This document shows, piece after piece, positions 47,126-55,460 of a stretch of 64,000 nt of DNA. How positions within the stretch are numbered: the stretch's first letter is position 1; every line of letters starts with the position of its first letter. The notes under the pieces are model-generated. The model searched no databases, was not told the origin of the DNA, and saw only the letters and a list, made by a program, of their open reading frames with translations. The stretch is from assembly GCA_030540085.1 (NCBI GenBank), contig JAUNWY010000001.1, positions 27,480 through 91,479 of the forward strand, in the 5' to 3' direction. A program made the position numbers and the translations under genes. This DNA is from Eggerthella sp. (GTDB taxonomy: Bacteria > Actinomycetota > Coriobacteriia > Coriobacteriales > Eggerthellaceae).

Positions 47126-47147
47126 GAAGCCGCGCTTTGGCGGCTTC
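47126..47147 (-). terminator. Hairpin between trpR-like and pfoR-like genes
   Basis: GAAGCCGC, loop GCTTTG, GCGGCTTC; TTTACTG follows on the minus strand. Weak tail, so possibly partial termination. Confidence 0.55.
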
Positions 47148-47172
47148 GCAGGGCAACGCAGCCGTTGCCCTC

Positions 47173-47520
47173 CTATTGCTTTTCACCTTCGGCTGTCGGG
47201 CTTTCCGACTTGGCGGCTTCCCCGTTTTCTGCCTCTTTGGCATCAAGCACCTCAAAGGCAAGGCCATAACCACCTGCGCCGTAGTTCAATGCCTTTGATA
47301 CACGGGCGATGGTTGTCGCGGAAGCCCCAGTTGCCTTTTCGATAACGGCGTATGAACTGCCCTTGCGCAACATACGCGCCACATCCAAACGCTGCGAGGT
47401 ATCCTTGATCTCGCGAACAGTGAACAAGTCTTCCAGCAGGGCAAATACATCATCAGGACGGGTTAAACCCGCAAAGACCTCAAGCAGATCTTCCACTTCT
47501 CTTGTCCTAAGCTCCGGCAT
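47173..47520 (-). CDS. TrpR-related regulator (YerC/YecD family)
   Basis: This 115-residue protein has the TrpR/YerC helical fold: LLEVFAGLTRPDDVFALLEDLFT, TSQRLDVARML and the DNA-binding part SYAVIEKATGASATTIARVSKALNYG. An acidic tail of 25 residues follows. YerC-type proteins are predicted DNA binders with unknown ligand. Start at 47520 chosen as MPELRTREV; the longer frame to 47610 runs through a terminator. Likely regulates the membrane protein and binding protein downstream, by position only. Confidence 0.85.
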   Translation of the reverse strand: MPELRTREVEDLLEVFAGLTRPDDVFALLEDLFTVREIKDTSQRLDVARMLRKGSSYAVIEKATGASATTIARVSKALNYGAGGYGLAFEVLDAKEAENGEAAKSESPTAEGEKQ

Positions 47521-47601
47521 AGCCCATACCCCTTTCACCGTTGATGATTCCCCTGGCGCGACACCCCTGCAGCGAGCGCTCATTTTGTCCCCTGAAAAAA
47601 C

Positions 47602-47643
47602 AAGCCGCACCCCTGCGCCTTACGGCAAAGGGGAATGCGGCTT
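47602..47643 (-). terminator. Terminator of ilvE
   Basis: AAGCCGCA-CCCCT pairs with AGGGG-AA-TGCGGCTT around a small inner loop; TTTTTTCAG follows on the minus strand. Confidence 0.85.
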
Positions 47644-47672
47644 GAAGAAAGCGCACTGAAAGCGCACCTCGA

Positions 47673-48596
47673 TTAGAAGCGGGTGATCCACTCTTCATAC
47701 TCGGGCACCTTACCATAAGCAACCTCAAAATAGCGCTTCTGAAGCTGCGCGGTAATGGGGCCCATAGGACCGATTTCGCGGTCGTCTACGCTGCGGACGG
47801 GCGTAAGCTCGGCAGCAGAACCGCACATGAACATCTCATCGGCAATGTACAGATCGGAACGGGTAAGGGATTCCTCGATAGCGGGAATGTCCATGTCGCA
47901 AGCAATATGCAGAATGGTGTCGCGAGTGATGCCCTCAAGCAGACCGTCAGACAGCGGAGGCGTAGAGAGAATGCCGTTGCGAACGGTGAAGAGGTTTTCG
48001 CCCGTACCTTCGCACACGTAGCCCTGTTCGTTGAGCATAACAGCCTCAGCATAGCCGTGGTTCTTTGCCTCGAGCTTTGCCAGGATGGAGTTCATGTAGG
48101 AAGCAGAAGACTTAACGGCAGGAGGAATTGCGTTGAAGGAACGCTGACGCCAAGAAGAAACACCCACTGGGATGCCGTTCTTAAGGGCATCTTCGCCCAT
48201 GTAAGCGCCCCAAGGCCATACCGCGATGATAACGTCCACGGGAGCACCCGTTGGGTCTACGCCCATCTGGCCATAGCCATAGTATGCAAGAGGACGAATG
48301 TAGCAAGACGTCAATTCGTTCTTCTTGATAAGCTCAACGGTTGCTTCGCACAGCTCGTCTACGCTGTAGGGAAGGTCCATCATGGCAATCTTGGAGCTGC
48401 GCTGCAAACGCTCCATGTGGTCGCGAAGGCGGAAGATAACTGTTTCATCCGTTTCTTCGTTGTGGTAGCAACGGATACCTTCGAACACGCCAGAACCGTA
48501 ATGAAGGGCATGGGTCAGAACGTGCGTCGTTGCCTGCTCCCACGGCACCATTTCGCCGTTCTTCCAGATGTACCTAACAGGTTGCACGTCAGCCAT
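47673..48596 (-). CDS. ilvE: Branched-chain amino acid aminotransferase
   Basis: IlvE interconverts Leu, Ile and Val with their keto acids using PLP. The 307-residue class IV aminotransferase has HALHYGSGVFEGIRCY, the PLP-Lys region PPAVKSSASYMNSILAKLEA, NEQGYVCEGTGENLF and MFMCGSAAELTPV. AAAGGAAG lies before the ATG at 48596. It stands alone. Confidence 0.94.
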   Translation of the reverse strand: MADVQPVRYIWKNGEMVPWEQATTHVLTHALHYGSGVFEGIRCYHNEETDETVIFRLRDHMERLQRSSKIAMMDLPYSVDELCEATVELIKKNELTSCYIRPLAYYGYGQMGVDPTGAPVDVIIAVWPWGAYMGEDALKNGIPVGVSSWRQRSFNAIPPAVKSSASYMNSILAKLEAKNHGYAEAVMLNEQGYVCEGTGENLFTVRNGILSTPPLSDGLLEGITRDTILHIACDMDIPAIEESLTRSDLYIADEMFMCGSAAELTPVRSVDDREIGPMGPITAQLQKRYFEVAYGKVPEYEEWITRF

Positions 48597-49002
48597 TTGT
48601 TCTTCCTTTCGCGGTTCTTCTTCCCCCAAAGCCCAGGACGCGTAAGCACGCCCCGCTGGGAACTTTTTCGGTTTTCTATTCTACTCCAACTAAGTAAAGT
48701 GATGTAGTTCAGCACAAAAAGGCAGCAACTGGAGCCTTCTACTCCGTAAAAGGTAGGGGCTTTCTGAAAAGTCGATGCCTCCTAAGGCTGCAACCTTTGC
48801 AAACTCCCACGTCAATCCAATCTGCAGGAGCGCAACTTTGCGGATTAGTGCGAGCACCCCTGCAGCGAAGGCCGGCGACAGCGCGAATCTGCGAGGACAG
48901 CATCCCAATGGTCAGCAGGGCCCGACCCTGGCAGACAGCCCAAACCTGGCAGGGCAAGCGCATACGCCGCACCCCCTGCAAAACAATGCTTCAAGCTGCG
49001 CG
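48597..49002. repeat. Gene-free spacer with CTGCA-type repeats
   Basis: No gene seen. Cores CTGCAACC (48788), CTGCAGGA (48822), CTGCAGCG (48860) and CTGCGAGG (48889) are spaced 34, 38 and 29 bases, then CTGGCAG recurs at 48928 and 48946. The spacing recalls the tracts at 47-244 and 54543-54762. The part nearest ilvE (48660-48720) is AT-rich and probably carries its promoter. Confidence 0.4.
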
Positions 49003-49851
49003 CTACTCAGTTTTCTCACGAACGGCGGCGGCATCGGAAATCGATCGCTGCACCGCGGCCTCGGTTACCGTTTTGGTGCTGGAGGATATAGCGCACTCAG
49101 GCTTTCCTGACGCCGCATCGGCAACGCCAGCAACAACCTTTTCCTGCTCCTCGATCTGAGCGCGACGCCTGCTGGCAGCCTCTTCGACGTCGGACGTCTG
49201 CACGGCATGCATCAGGATCTGCATACGGCGCTCAACGTCTTGGATGATATCGGAGCAGTCTTTCAGCTCGTCGAACATGTCGATGCCTTCAACCTTGGCA
49301 TCCTGCTTGTACTTCAACGTATGCTCAAGCGATGCCCAAAAGTCCATTGCTATGGTGCGCAGCTGGATTTCAACAGGCACATACTGTTTCCGATCAAGGA
49401 AATAAACGGGCACCTTCACGATGATATGAAGGCTGCGATACCCATTTGGCTTGGGGTGCGTGATATAGTCCTTAACCTTCACGATCTGCAAATCATCCTG
49501 CAGGGAAAGAACCTTCAGCAAGGCGCTCACATCGTCAATATAGGAAACGATTACACGCATGCCCGCAATGTCCAGGATGTTTTCCTCCATGGATTTCAGC
49601 GTTACCGGCACACCGTAACGATACAGCTTGTCATACACGCTTTTGGGCGCCTTGATACGCGATTCGATGTGATGAATCGGGTTGCGACTTAAGCGATACT
49701 CCAGATCAGCATCAAGAATCTCGAAACGCGTGCGCATTTCGCGAATAGCAGCCTCGTATTTCTTGAATAGCGGCCTGCTTGCCTGCTCGAACAGTTGATA
49801 CTGCTCCGTTGATTTGGCCAACTGCTTGCCAGGCGCCTTTTCGCTTGCCAT
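49003..49851 (-). CDS. Small alarmone synthetase (RelA/SpoT domain)
   Basis: This 282-residue protein has only the (p)ppGpp synthetase domain: RIKAPKSVYDKL, DIAGMRVIVSY, KDYITHPKPNGYRSLHI and VEIQLRTIAMDFWASLEHTLKYK, which includes the catalytic Glu. It lacks the hydrolase, TGS and ACT domains of long Rel, so it is of the RelQ/RelP type, making pppGpp or pGpp. The C-terminal ~75 residues are an unusual Ala/Glu-rich extension. AAGGG precedes the ATG. Confidence 0.92.
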   Translation of the reverse strand: MASEKAPGKQLAKSTEQYQLFEQASRPLFKKYEAAIREMRTRFEILDADLEYRLSRNPIHHIESRIKAPKSVYDKLYRYGVPVTLKSMEENILDIAGMRVIVSYIDDVSALLKVLSLQDDLQIVKVKDYITHPKPNGYRSLHIIVKVPVYFLDRKQYVPVEIQLRTIAMDFWASLEHTLKYKQDAKVEGIDMFDELKDCSDIIQDVERRMQILMHAVQTSDVEEAASRRRAQIEEQEKVVAGVADAASGKPECAISSSTKTVTEAAVQRSISDAAAVREKTE

Positions 49852-50080
49852 GCTTTTAGACCCTTCGTTGTCGGGAACCGTTTCGCTCCCATCTTAGCCA
49901 GCCATGGCAAGTCCGAACAGCACTCCACGAAAGATTCTCCGCACATGTCAATTATCGGGAAAGAACGTTGCAGGTTGGTAACGCTCCGCAACTGACGGGG
50001 GGCGAAAGAGCCTAAGCCGCCACTCCGAAAACCGGGAACATAGGGGCAGATCCCATTTTCCCAATTCGACATAGCGCACA

Positions 50081-50117
50081 AAAAGCCCCGCTTGCATGAT
50101 GCTTGGCAAGCGGGGCT
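50081..50117 (-). terminator. Terminator of glnN
   Basis: AGCCCCGCTTGC (50084-50095) pairs with GCAAGCGGGGCT (50106-50117); TTTTGTGCG follows on the minus strand. Confidence 0.88.
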
Positions 50118-50168
50118 CTCTTCACAAAGTAGGAAACTAGGGGCTGTCCTTATAATCCCAGTTTGGCG

Positions 50169-52259
50169 TTACGCGTAGAAGAGGATGTCGTTGTAGGTGG
50201 GAACGGGCCAGTAATCGCGCTCTACCACACATTCAAGGGCATCGATTTCGGCACGAAGGGCATCCATGGTGGGAATTACCTCGTTGGCGTAAGCGTTAGC
50301 CTGCTCCTGCGGTGCCTCGATTGCCTCGGCAGCATTGTGAACCTTGATCAGTTCGCGCGTTGCCTTTGCGGCCTTGTCGGCACCGGCGATGATGACCTCA
50401 AGAACGTTTTCAGTCTCAGTCATATCAGCACCAGAAATAGCGGCCTTCACCGTAGTGATGTTGCTTGCCAGATCGGCCATGTAGTCGGTGATGGCGGGCA
50501 GGTACGTACGGCGAACCATGCGGATCATGGTGCGTGCCTCGATGTTCAGAAGCTTGTTGTACTTGTCGAGCTTCACCTCGTAACGACTACGTACCTCAGG
50601 CTCGGTAAGAACGTTGAACTCGTCAAACAGATCGAGCGACTTCTGGTCTACGAAGCAAGGCAGAGCCTCTGCGGTGTTGCGATGGTTTGCAAGGCCGCGC
50701 TTCTCGGCTTCCTTTTCCCATTCCTCGGAATAGCCATTGCCGTTGAAAATGATGCGCTGGTGATCGGTGAGCGTCTTCTTGATGTAAGCGATGGCCTTCT
50801 TTTCGAAGTCGGCGCCTTCAGCACCTTCAAGCGCATCGGCGAAGCCCTTCAGGCTCTTTGCCATTGCGGTGTTCAGGATCATGTTGCAGTCGGAAAGGTT
50901 TACCGAAGAACCAGGCATGCGGAACTCGAACTTGTTGCCCGTGAACGCGAAGGGGCTGGTACGGTTGCGGTCGGTGTTGTCCTTCATGAACTTCGGAAGA
51001 ACAGCAACGCCCAAATCCATTGCGATAGCATCGGCGGAATGGTATTCGTCGCCAGAGATAAGGGCATCTACGATAGCGCCCAGCTCGCTGCCCAAGAAGA
51101 TAGAGATGATAGCCGGAGGTGCCTCGTTTGCACCCAGGCGATGGTCGTTGCCAGCAGAGGCAACCGACATGCGCAGCAGCTCCTGATATTCATCAACCGA
51201 TTCGATTACGCAAGCGAGGAACACGAGGAAGCGCAGGTTGTCCATCGGGTCGTCGCCGGGGTCAAGCAGGTTAACCTTGTCGTAGGAAAGCGACCAGTTG
51301 TTGTGCTTACCAGAACCGTTGATGCCCTCGAATGGCTTTTCGTGCTGCAGGCAAACCAGGCCATGATGGGATGCATCGAGACGCATCTTTTCCATGGTGA
51401 GCAGGTTTTCGTCGATTGCGCGATTCGAGTTGGTGAACAGCGGGGCAAGCTCATGCTGAGCAGGAGCAACCTCGTTGTGTTTGGTTTTTGCGGAAACACC
51501 CAGTGCCCACAGGTCGTCATCGACTTCCTTCATGAACTCGTTGACGGTAGGACGGATGGCGCCGAAGTAATGCTCTTCGAGCTCCTGTCCCTTAAGCGGA
51601 GCGGCGCCGAACAGGGTGCGGCCCGTCATGACGAGGTCTTGGCGCTTTACGTAATCCTTCTCGGAAATCAAGAAGTACTCCTGCTCTGCGCCAACCGTGG
51701 AAACCACGCGATGGCCGTCTTCGCCAAAGAACTTCAAAACGCGCTGAGCCTGTTCGTTAACAACGCTCATAGAACGGAGAAGCGGGGTTTTCTTGTCGAG
51801 TGCTTCACCGGTGTAGGAGCAAAATGCAGTAGGGATGCACAGCACTTCATCCTTGATGAATGCAAAGCTGGTTGGATCCCATGCGGTGTAGCCGCGAGCC
51901 TCGAACGTGGCACGCAAACCGCCAGAGGGGAAACTCGATGCATCAGGCTCACCCTGAATGAGCTCCTTGCCGCTGAAGGTCATGATTGCGGTGCCGTCAC
52001 CTACGGGGTTCAGGAAGCTATCATGCTTTTCAGAGGTGATGCCTGAAAGGGGCTGGAACCAATGCGTGTAATGGGTAGCACCGTGCTCGATAGCCCATTC
52101 CTTCATGGCGTGAGCAACGACATTCGCAACTTCGATGTCGAGAGGCTTACCTTCCTTAATGGTCTTGGTAAGGCTCTTGTAGGTTGCGGAGGGAAGGCGT
52201 TCCTTCATGACGTGCTCGTTGAACACCATCGATCCGTAGATTTCAGAAACGTGGGCCAT
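50169..52259 (-). CDS. glnN: Glutamine synthetase, type III
   Basis: GSIII condenses ammonia and glutamate to glutamine. The 696-residue protein has the large GSIII architecture, seen in Bacteroides and some actinobacteria, about 230 residues longer than GSI. Visible motifs include [32 protein letters not shown], the ATP/metal segment [21 protein letters not shown] and [27 protein letters not shown] lies six bases before the ATG. The spacer upstream has repeated GAAAC/GTTTC boxes that could bind a nitrogen regulator. Confidence 0.95.
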   Translation of the reverse strand: MAHVSEIYGSMVFNEHVMKERLPSATYKSLTKTIKEGKPLDIEVANVVAHAMKEWAIEHGATHYTHWFQPLSGITSEKHDSFLNPVGDGTAIMTFSGKELIQGEPDASSFPSGGLRATFEARGYTAWDPTSFAFIKDEVLCIPTAFCSYTGEALDKKTPLLRSMSVVNEQAQRVLKFFGEDGHRVVSTVGAEQEYFLISEKDYVKRQDLVMTGRTLFGAAPLKGQELEEHYFGAIRPTVNEFMKEVDDDLWALGVSAKTKHNEVAPAQHELAPLFTNSNRAIDENLLTMEKMRLDASHHGLVCLQHEKPFEGINGSGKHNNWSLSYDKVNLLDPGDDPMDNLRFLVFLACVIESVDEYQELLRMSVASAGNDHRLGANEAPPAIISIFLGSELGAIVDALISGDEYHSADAIAMDLGVAVLPKFMKDNTDRNRTSPFAFTGNKFEFRMPGSSVNLSDCNMILNTAMAKSLKGFADALEGAEGADFEKKAIAYIKKTLTDHQRIIFNGNGYSEEWEKEAEKRGLANHRNTAEALPCFVDQKSLDLFDEFNVLTEPEVRSRYEVKLDKYNKLLNIEARTMIRMVRRTYLPAITDYMADLASNITTVKAAISGADMTETENVLEVIIAGADKAAKATRELIKVHNAAEAIEAPQEQANAYANEVIPTMDALRAEIDALECVVERDYWPVPTYNDILFYA

Positions 52260-52628
52260 CTTTTCTCCTTTTAGGTATTGACGCTTATGCGACTGCTTAA
52301 CGGCTTTTGGTTATTTTGCCATAACCATCGCCGCCTTTTCGGTACCTCTCAACCCTAATCAGCATTTGTTTCAATCAGTTTTCGCTCGCGAAACGGGTTT
52401 GTTTCACTCATTGGAGCATGGTTTTGGCGCTTTTTCACACGCAAGCGGAAGGTAGTAGCGGTAAGTGGCCGAACACCGTCTCGCCTTGCCAATTTGGCAC
52501 AATCTCAAAAGAACATCCGCTGCCAGCTTATGCCTCAGCGAAAACCAGACAGGCACCACAAAAAACGACCCGAGCGCTATGCCCAGGCCGTTTCACCATC
52601 GATAAAGTGTGTTGTACTCGGTTTCCGC
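52260..52628. other. Gene-free spacer upstream of glnN
   Basis: Holds the glnN promoter region. GAAAC-N6-GTTTC (52390-52405) is an inverted repeat, with GTTTC at about 52368 and GAAAC-like repeats on the minus strand. The segment 52430-52628 shows no gene, repeat or terminator I can define. Confidence 0.4.
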
Positions 52629-53012
52629 CTAGCCAAATGCGGGGGAAACATATGCAGGGGCTGCCGCCGTGCCCGATAAGCTTGCGATAAGCATGTCCAA
52701 GCAACCGGTGTTGATGAGAACAACCAACAGGAAGGTGTTAACCGCAAAGCCTGCCCACACAGCCCATTCGGACTGCTTACGCTGCTCAAAGCCCATCTTG
52801 GTAGGAAGAGCGAGCTTGGCGATCATGGCGAAAATTCCGCCAAGCAAGCCGAGCGCAAACCAACGCGTCTTTGCCATGAAGGAAAGAGGATCGGTCAGCT
52901 GCGTTTCCGTAGGTGGGTTCGGAGCTGTTGCCCTCTGCTGCAGTCCTTGTTCGCTAGCGTACGAATACGCTACGTTTACCTTGCTTTGATCATGCTGTCC
53001 CTTTTGCATCAT
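52629..53012 (-). CDS. Small membrane protein of unknown function
   Basis: I do not recognise this 127-residue protein. A polar N-terminal half (Gln/Ser-rich, about 1-45) is followed by two predicted helices, WFALGLLGGIFAMIAKLAL and WAVWAGFAVNTFLLVVLINTG, and a short Ala/Ser tail. The ATG at 53012 has GAGGGG eight bases upstream. It lies just downstream of lysR, but GAACACGTT-type palindromes fill the gap, so it is likely controlled separately, possibly by the LysR product. Confidence 0.65.
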   Translation of the reverse strand: MMQKGQHDQSKVNVAYSYASEQGLQQRATAPNPPTETQLTDPLSFMAKTRWFALGLLGGIFAMIAKLALPTKMGFEQRKQSEWAVWAGFAVNTFLLVVLINTGCLDMLIASLSGTAAAPAYVSPAFG

Positions 53013-53082
53013 GAACACATCCCCTCGACAGTGTTCAGGAAACGCAATGACGCTGGCTCAGGTATTCCCGTTCCTGAATAAC

Positions 53083-53116
53083 GAACACGTTTTAGAACAC
53101 GTTTTGAACGCGTTCT
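53083..53116. promoter_or_regulatory. GAACACGTT repeat cluster upstream of the small membrane protein
   Basis: Three copies in 34 bases: GAACACGTTTT (53083-53093), GAACACGTTTT (53095-53105) and GAACGCGTTC (53107-53116), the last a perfect palindrome. They lie 70-105 bases before the ATG at 53012 and right after the lysR stop. Confidence 0.5.
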
Positions 53117-53119
53117 ATA

Positions 53120-54016
53120 TTAACTCAATAATCGAGGAAAACGGTGAGCACTCATAAAATCGATGAATTCTTGTACGACTTTTGGCTGGCGACCTTCATC
53201 GCGACTGACCACATAGGTTTTATGGAAGTCAATCGGCGCCTCACGCACAGGAATGCACACCACGTCATCGAATGCGTTGATCATCAACGAGTAGCAGAAC
53301 AGGGCGGTCTTCGCTTCGTTACCAGCAACCAACGATGAAAGCGTGATCTCGTCATCATAAGAGAACTGCACGTTAAGGTCGTAGCCTTCAATTAAGTCAA
53401 CGATCTCTTGGTAAACGGGCGAAGCAGGATCGTAGGAAAGAATTTCCTGCCCCTTCAGCTCAGCAAGCGAAACCTCTTTCTTTTTTGCCAACGGATGCTT
53501 TTTATTGACGCCCAGAACCAACGGCTGAGACCAGCAAAGGTTGTAACGCAAGTCGGGCGTGTCCTCTATACGACTGGCAAAAGCAACGTCGAGCTGCCCT
53601 GTGCGCAATCTGCGAAGTAGTTCGCGCGAATAAGCCTGCGTAACCGTGATATGAGGATCGAACGGACTCTTTTCTCGAAATTCAAACAGCGCCTGCGACC
53701 AAAACTTGCCCTGCATGGCGTAAATGGTTCCGAGGTTGATCGTGGCGTTTTCTGTGCCAAGGGATTCTTCGGCAAGCACACGCGCCCTGTCGAGGCTACG
53801 CAGGGCGCCGGTAACGCAATCTGAGATATCCCGCCCAATATCAGTAAGTTCAACCGTGGAGCGATTGCGCGAAAACAATTGCACGCCCCATTCTTCTTCA
53901 AGGCGCTTGATTGCCAATGAAAGCGTTGGCTGTGAAATGTCTAGATCTTTTGACGCGCGTGTGTAGTTGAGCACTTCAGCAAGATGCTCAAAGTAGCGTA
54001 AATCTTCAACTCTCAT
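53120..54016 (-). CDS. LysR family transcriptional regulator
   Basis: This 298-residue regulator has the LysR winged helix at residues 1-60 (MRVEDLRYFEHLAEVLNYTRASKDLDISQPTLSLAI in part) and a periplasmic-binding-like effector domain with RTGQLDVAFASRIE and the usual dimer helices. Effector unknown. Start at 54016 has GAGGAGGGGG directly upstream, better than an in-frame start at 54076. GAACACGTTC palindromes lie both upstream (54118-54176) and downstream (53083-53116), so it is the nearest candidate to bind them, though LysR sites usually follow T-N11-A. Confidence 0.93.
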   Translation of the reverse strand: MRVEDLRYFEHLAEVLNYTRASKDLDISQPTLSLAIKRLEEEWGVQLFSRNRSTVELTDIGRDISDCVTGALRSLDRARVLAEESLGTENATINLGTIYAMQGKFWSQALFEFREKSPFDPHITVTQAYSRELLRRLRTGQLDVAFASRIEDTPDLRYNLCWSQPLVLGVNKKHPLAKKKEVSLAELKGQEILSYDPASPVYQEIVDLIEGYDLNVQFSYDDEITLSSLVAGNEAKTALFCYSLMINAFDDVVCIPVREAPIDFHKTYVVSRDEGRQPKVVQEFIDFMSAHRFPRLLS

Positions 54017-54117
54017 TTCCCCCTCCTCTGCAGAACACGAGCTGCCCGGCATAAACCAAGCTGCGCATTCGTGCATGTAAAACGATCATAACAGCAAAGC
54101 CCCATGTAAAGACCATC

Positions 54118-54176
54118 GAACACGTTCAATTTGGAACACGTTTTCAACGCTAACCATTCGCAGGATGAACGTGTTC
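54118..54176. promoter_or_regulatory. GAACACGTTC palindromes upstream of lysR
   Basis: GAACACGTTC (54118-54127), GAACACGTTTT (54134-54144) and GAACGTGTTC (54167-54176). They lie 100-160 bases upstream of the lysR start. Confidence 0.5.
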
Positions 54177-54542
54177 GGGGGGATCAGCCTTGAGGAAAAC
54201 ATGGGTCACAGCTCAAAAAAGAGCAGCTCGCTGCCGCTGCCGACGAGCCTCCACGCGTCTTTTGCGTGATTTGCCCTGTTGCGACAGTCTACCCGCCGTA
54301 AAAAACAAAAATACCGACTTTCTTGCAACTTTTTTGCGATTACGGACTCTTTTCATCCGCTTAAAGGGGAAACGGGCTGTCGCACAGCCGATTACCTGCG
54401 CTTTTGCGATGCAATCCGCGGTCAGGGGAAGCTGAACAATCCGTAATCGCAAAAAAGCTGCAATCTGAGCCAATTTTCTGTTTTCAGCCTCCCCGCAACG
54501 ACTTCGGAGCGGTGTCGGGGACAGGGCGACCCGGAATCGGCA

Positions 54543-54762
54543 CTGCGGGATGATCTAGAGGCGGCAAAAGTTCTGCGTTGCGGGATGACCCGGGCGCGAT
54601 ACAAATTCGACACTGCAGAATAATCTGGACGGGGCGGCTCGGGCTCGGCGCTGCGGGATGACCCGACGGCACTCCAGACGCGGCGCTGCGGGACGACCCG
54701 CCGACCGCCCAAGGCGCTGCGAGATGAACCGACGGTTGCCCAAGCCCGTTGCTGCGAGATGA
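54543..54762. repeat. Array of seven CTGCGGGATGA-like units with ~35-bp period
   Basis: Cores start at 54543, 54578, 54613, 54651, 54686, 54717 and 54752, i.e. spacings 35, 35, 38, 35, 31 and 35. Consensus CTGCGGGATGACC with copies such as CTGCAGAATAA, CTGCGGGACGA and CTGCGAGATGA. Bases between cores are not conserved. Reading frames across it (for example repeated SSRSA on the minus strand) reflect the repeat, not a gene. It is not CRISPR: the core is too short and degenerate. Confidence 0.75.
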
Positions 54763-54835
54763 CCAGGAATGATCTTGCACGGTGACCCAAGCGCAGTGCT
54801 CTGGGCAAAGCAACACGGATGCGATCACAAAACAA

Positions 54836-54857
54836 AAGCCAGGCAAAAGCCTGGCTT
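54836..54857 (-). terminator. Rho-independent terminator in gene-free region
   Basis: AAGCCAGGC, loop AAAA, GCCTGGCTT; TTGTTTTGTG follows on the minus strand. No coding gene lies immediately upstream on that strand, so it must end either a small RNA or a long 3' tail of the transporter gene starting at 56381. Confidence 0.75.
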
Positions 54858-55093
54858 GCATGAGCGAAAATGATGCCCCTCCTTGTGGGCCTCAAATCCT
54901 AGAATGCAGCGGGCGCCCTTACGAGCGCCCTCTCCACATAAGCAACCTCACTCCCCTGCAAGATTGCCAATTGGTGAACTCCGATCCCCATTGGCGTTCA
55001 CCTTCCCATTACTACGTGCCCCCCAGCACGTTTGAACGGGAGCCACGCTCTTACTTCCCCAAGCAAGAGCAGTAACTTGCTGTGATTTCATTA

Positions 55094-55111
55094 TTGCGCA
55101 CTGTTGCGCAA
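55094..55111. promoter_or_regulatory. TTGCGCA palindrome
   Basis: TTGCGCA-CTGT-TGCGCAA is an exact 7-bp inverted repeat. It is followed by AATTCT...AGAATT (55110-55128). The 150 bases beyond are AT-rich, as expected of a promoter region. Confidence 0.4.
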
Positions 55112-55460
55112 TTCTCTTATTAGAATTATTTGAGATGAGCATGTTCTATTTACATAAATAATAAGCGATTCACGCTAAAGGCATTTTAGTGGCACTAATC
55201 GGAAAACGCCTGCTTTTAGGCCTTATCGAGCACAGCGGTTCGGCAAACAATTGCACGAACGGCATAGATATGGCTCAGCATGATGGCAACCGCAGCCGCT
55301 ATCGCCGCAATCCCTGGACTTCATAAACGGGACAGCACGGTTTACGCTTCCCAAATCGCTCATTCAAATCGGCATCAACTGCACTTACGCCCTACAAAGA
55401 ACGACCAAGCGGTTCAATCGCCCTACGCAGACCATCGGATACACGAAACAGCAAGATGGA

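Larger units (their letters stand above)
54830..55111 (-). ncRNA. Candidate structured small RNA
   Basis: Within a gene-free stretch, consecutive hairpins occur on the minus strand: GCTCTT/AAGAGC (55047-55070), ACGTGC/GCACGT (55014-55031), GGTGAAC/GTTCACC (54973-55002) and GGGCGC/GCGCCC (about 54910-54930). They end at a strong terminator AAGCCAGGC-AAAA-GCCTGGCTT (54836-54857) with T-rich tail on the minus strand. Upstream (55094-55111) is a TTGCGCA-N4-TGCGCAA palindrome. I do not recognise the family, and I did not find a clear promoter. Confidence 0.3.

Noticed and set aside
50163..52046. A 627-codon open frame antisense to glnN
   Set aside because: Entirely antisense to a clear glutamine synthetase; composition follows the opposite strand.
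53083..53116. LexA (SOS) boxes
   Set aside because: Gram-positive LexA sites have GAAC-N4-GTTC; these have two central bases, so they are a different motif.
54543..54762. CRISPR array
   Set aside because: Cores of about 11-13 bases with many mismatches and short gaps; no cas genes nearby.
54422..54895. Minus-strand frames of 125-157 codons across the repeat array
   Set aside because: Repeated SSRSA and VIPQRR peptides come from the 35-base repeat; a terminator lies at their start and no ribosome spacing is convincing.
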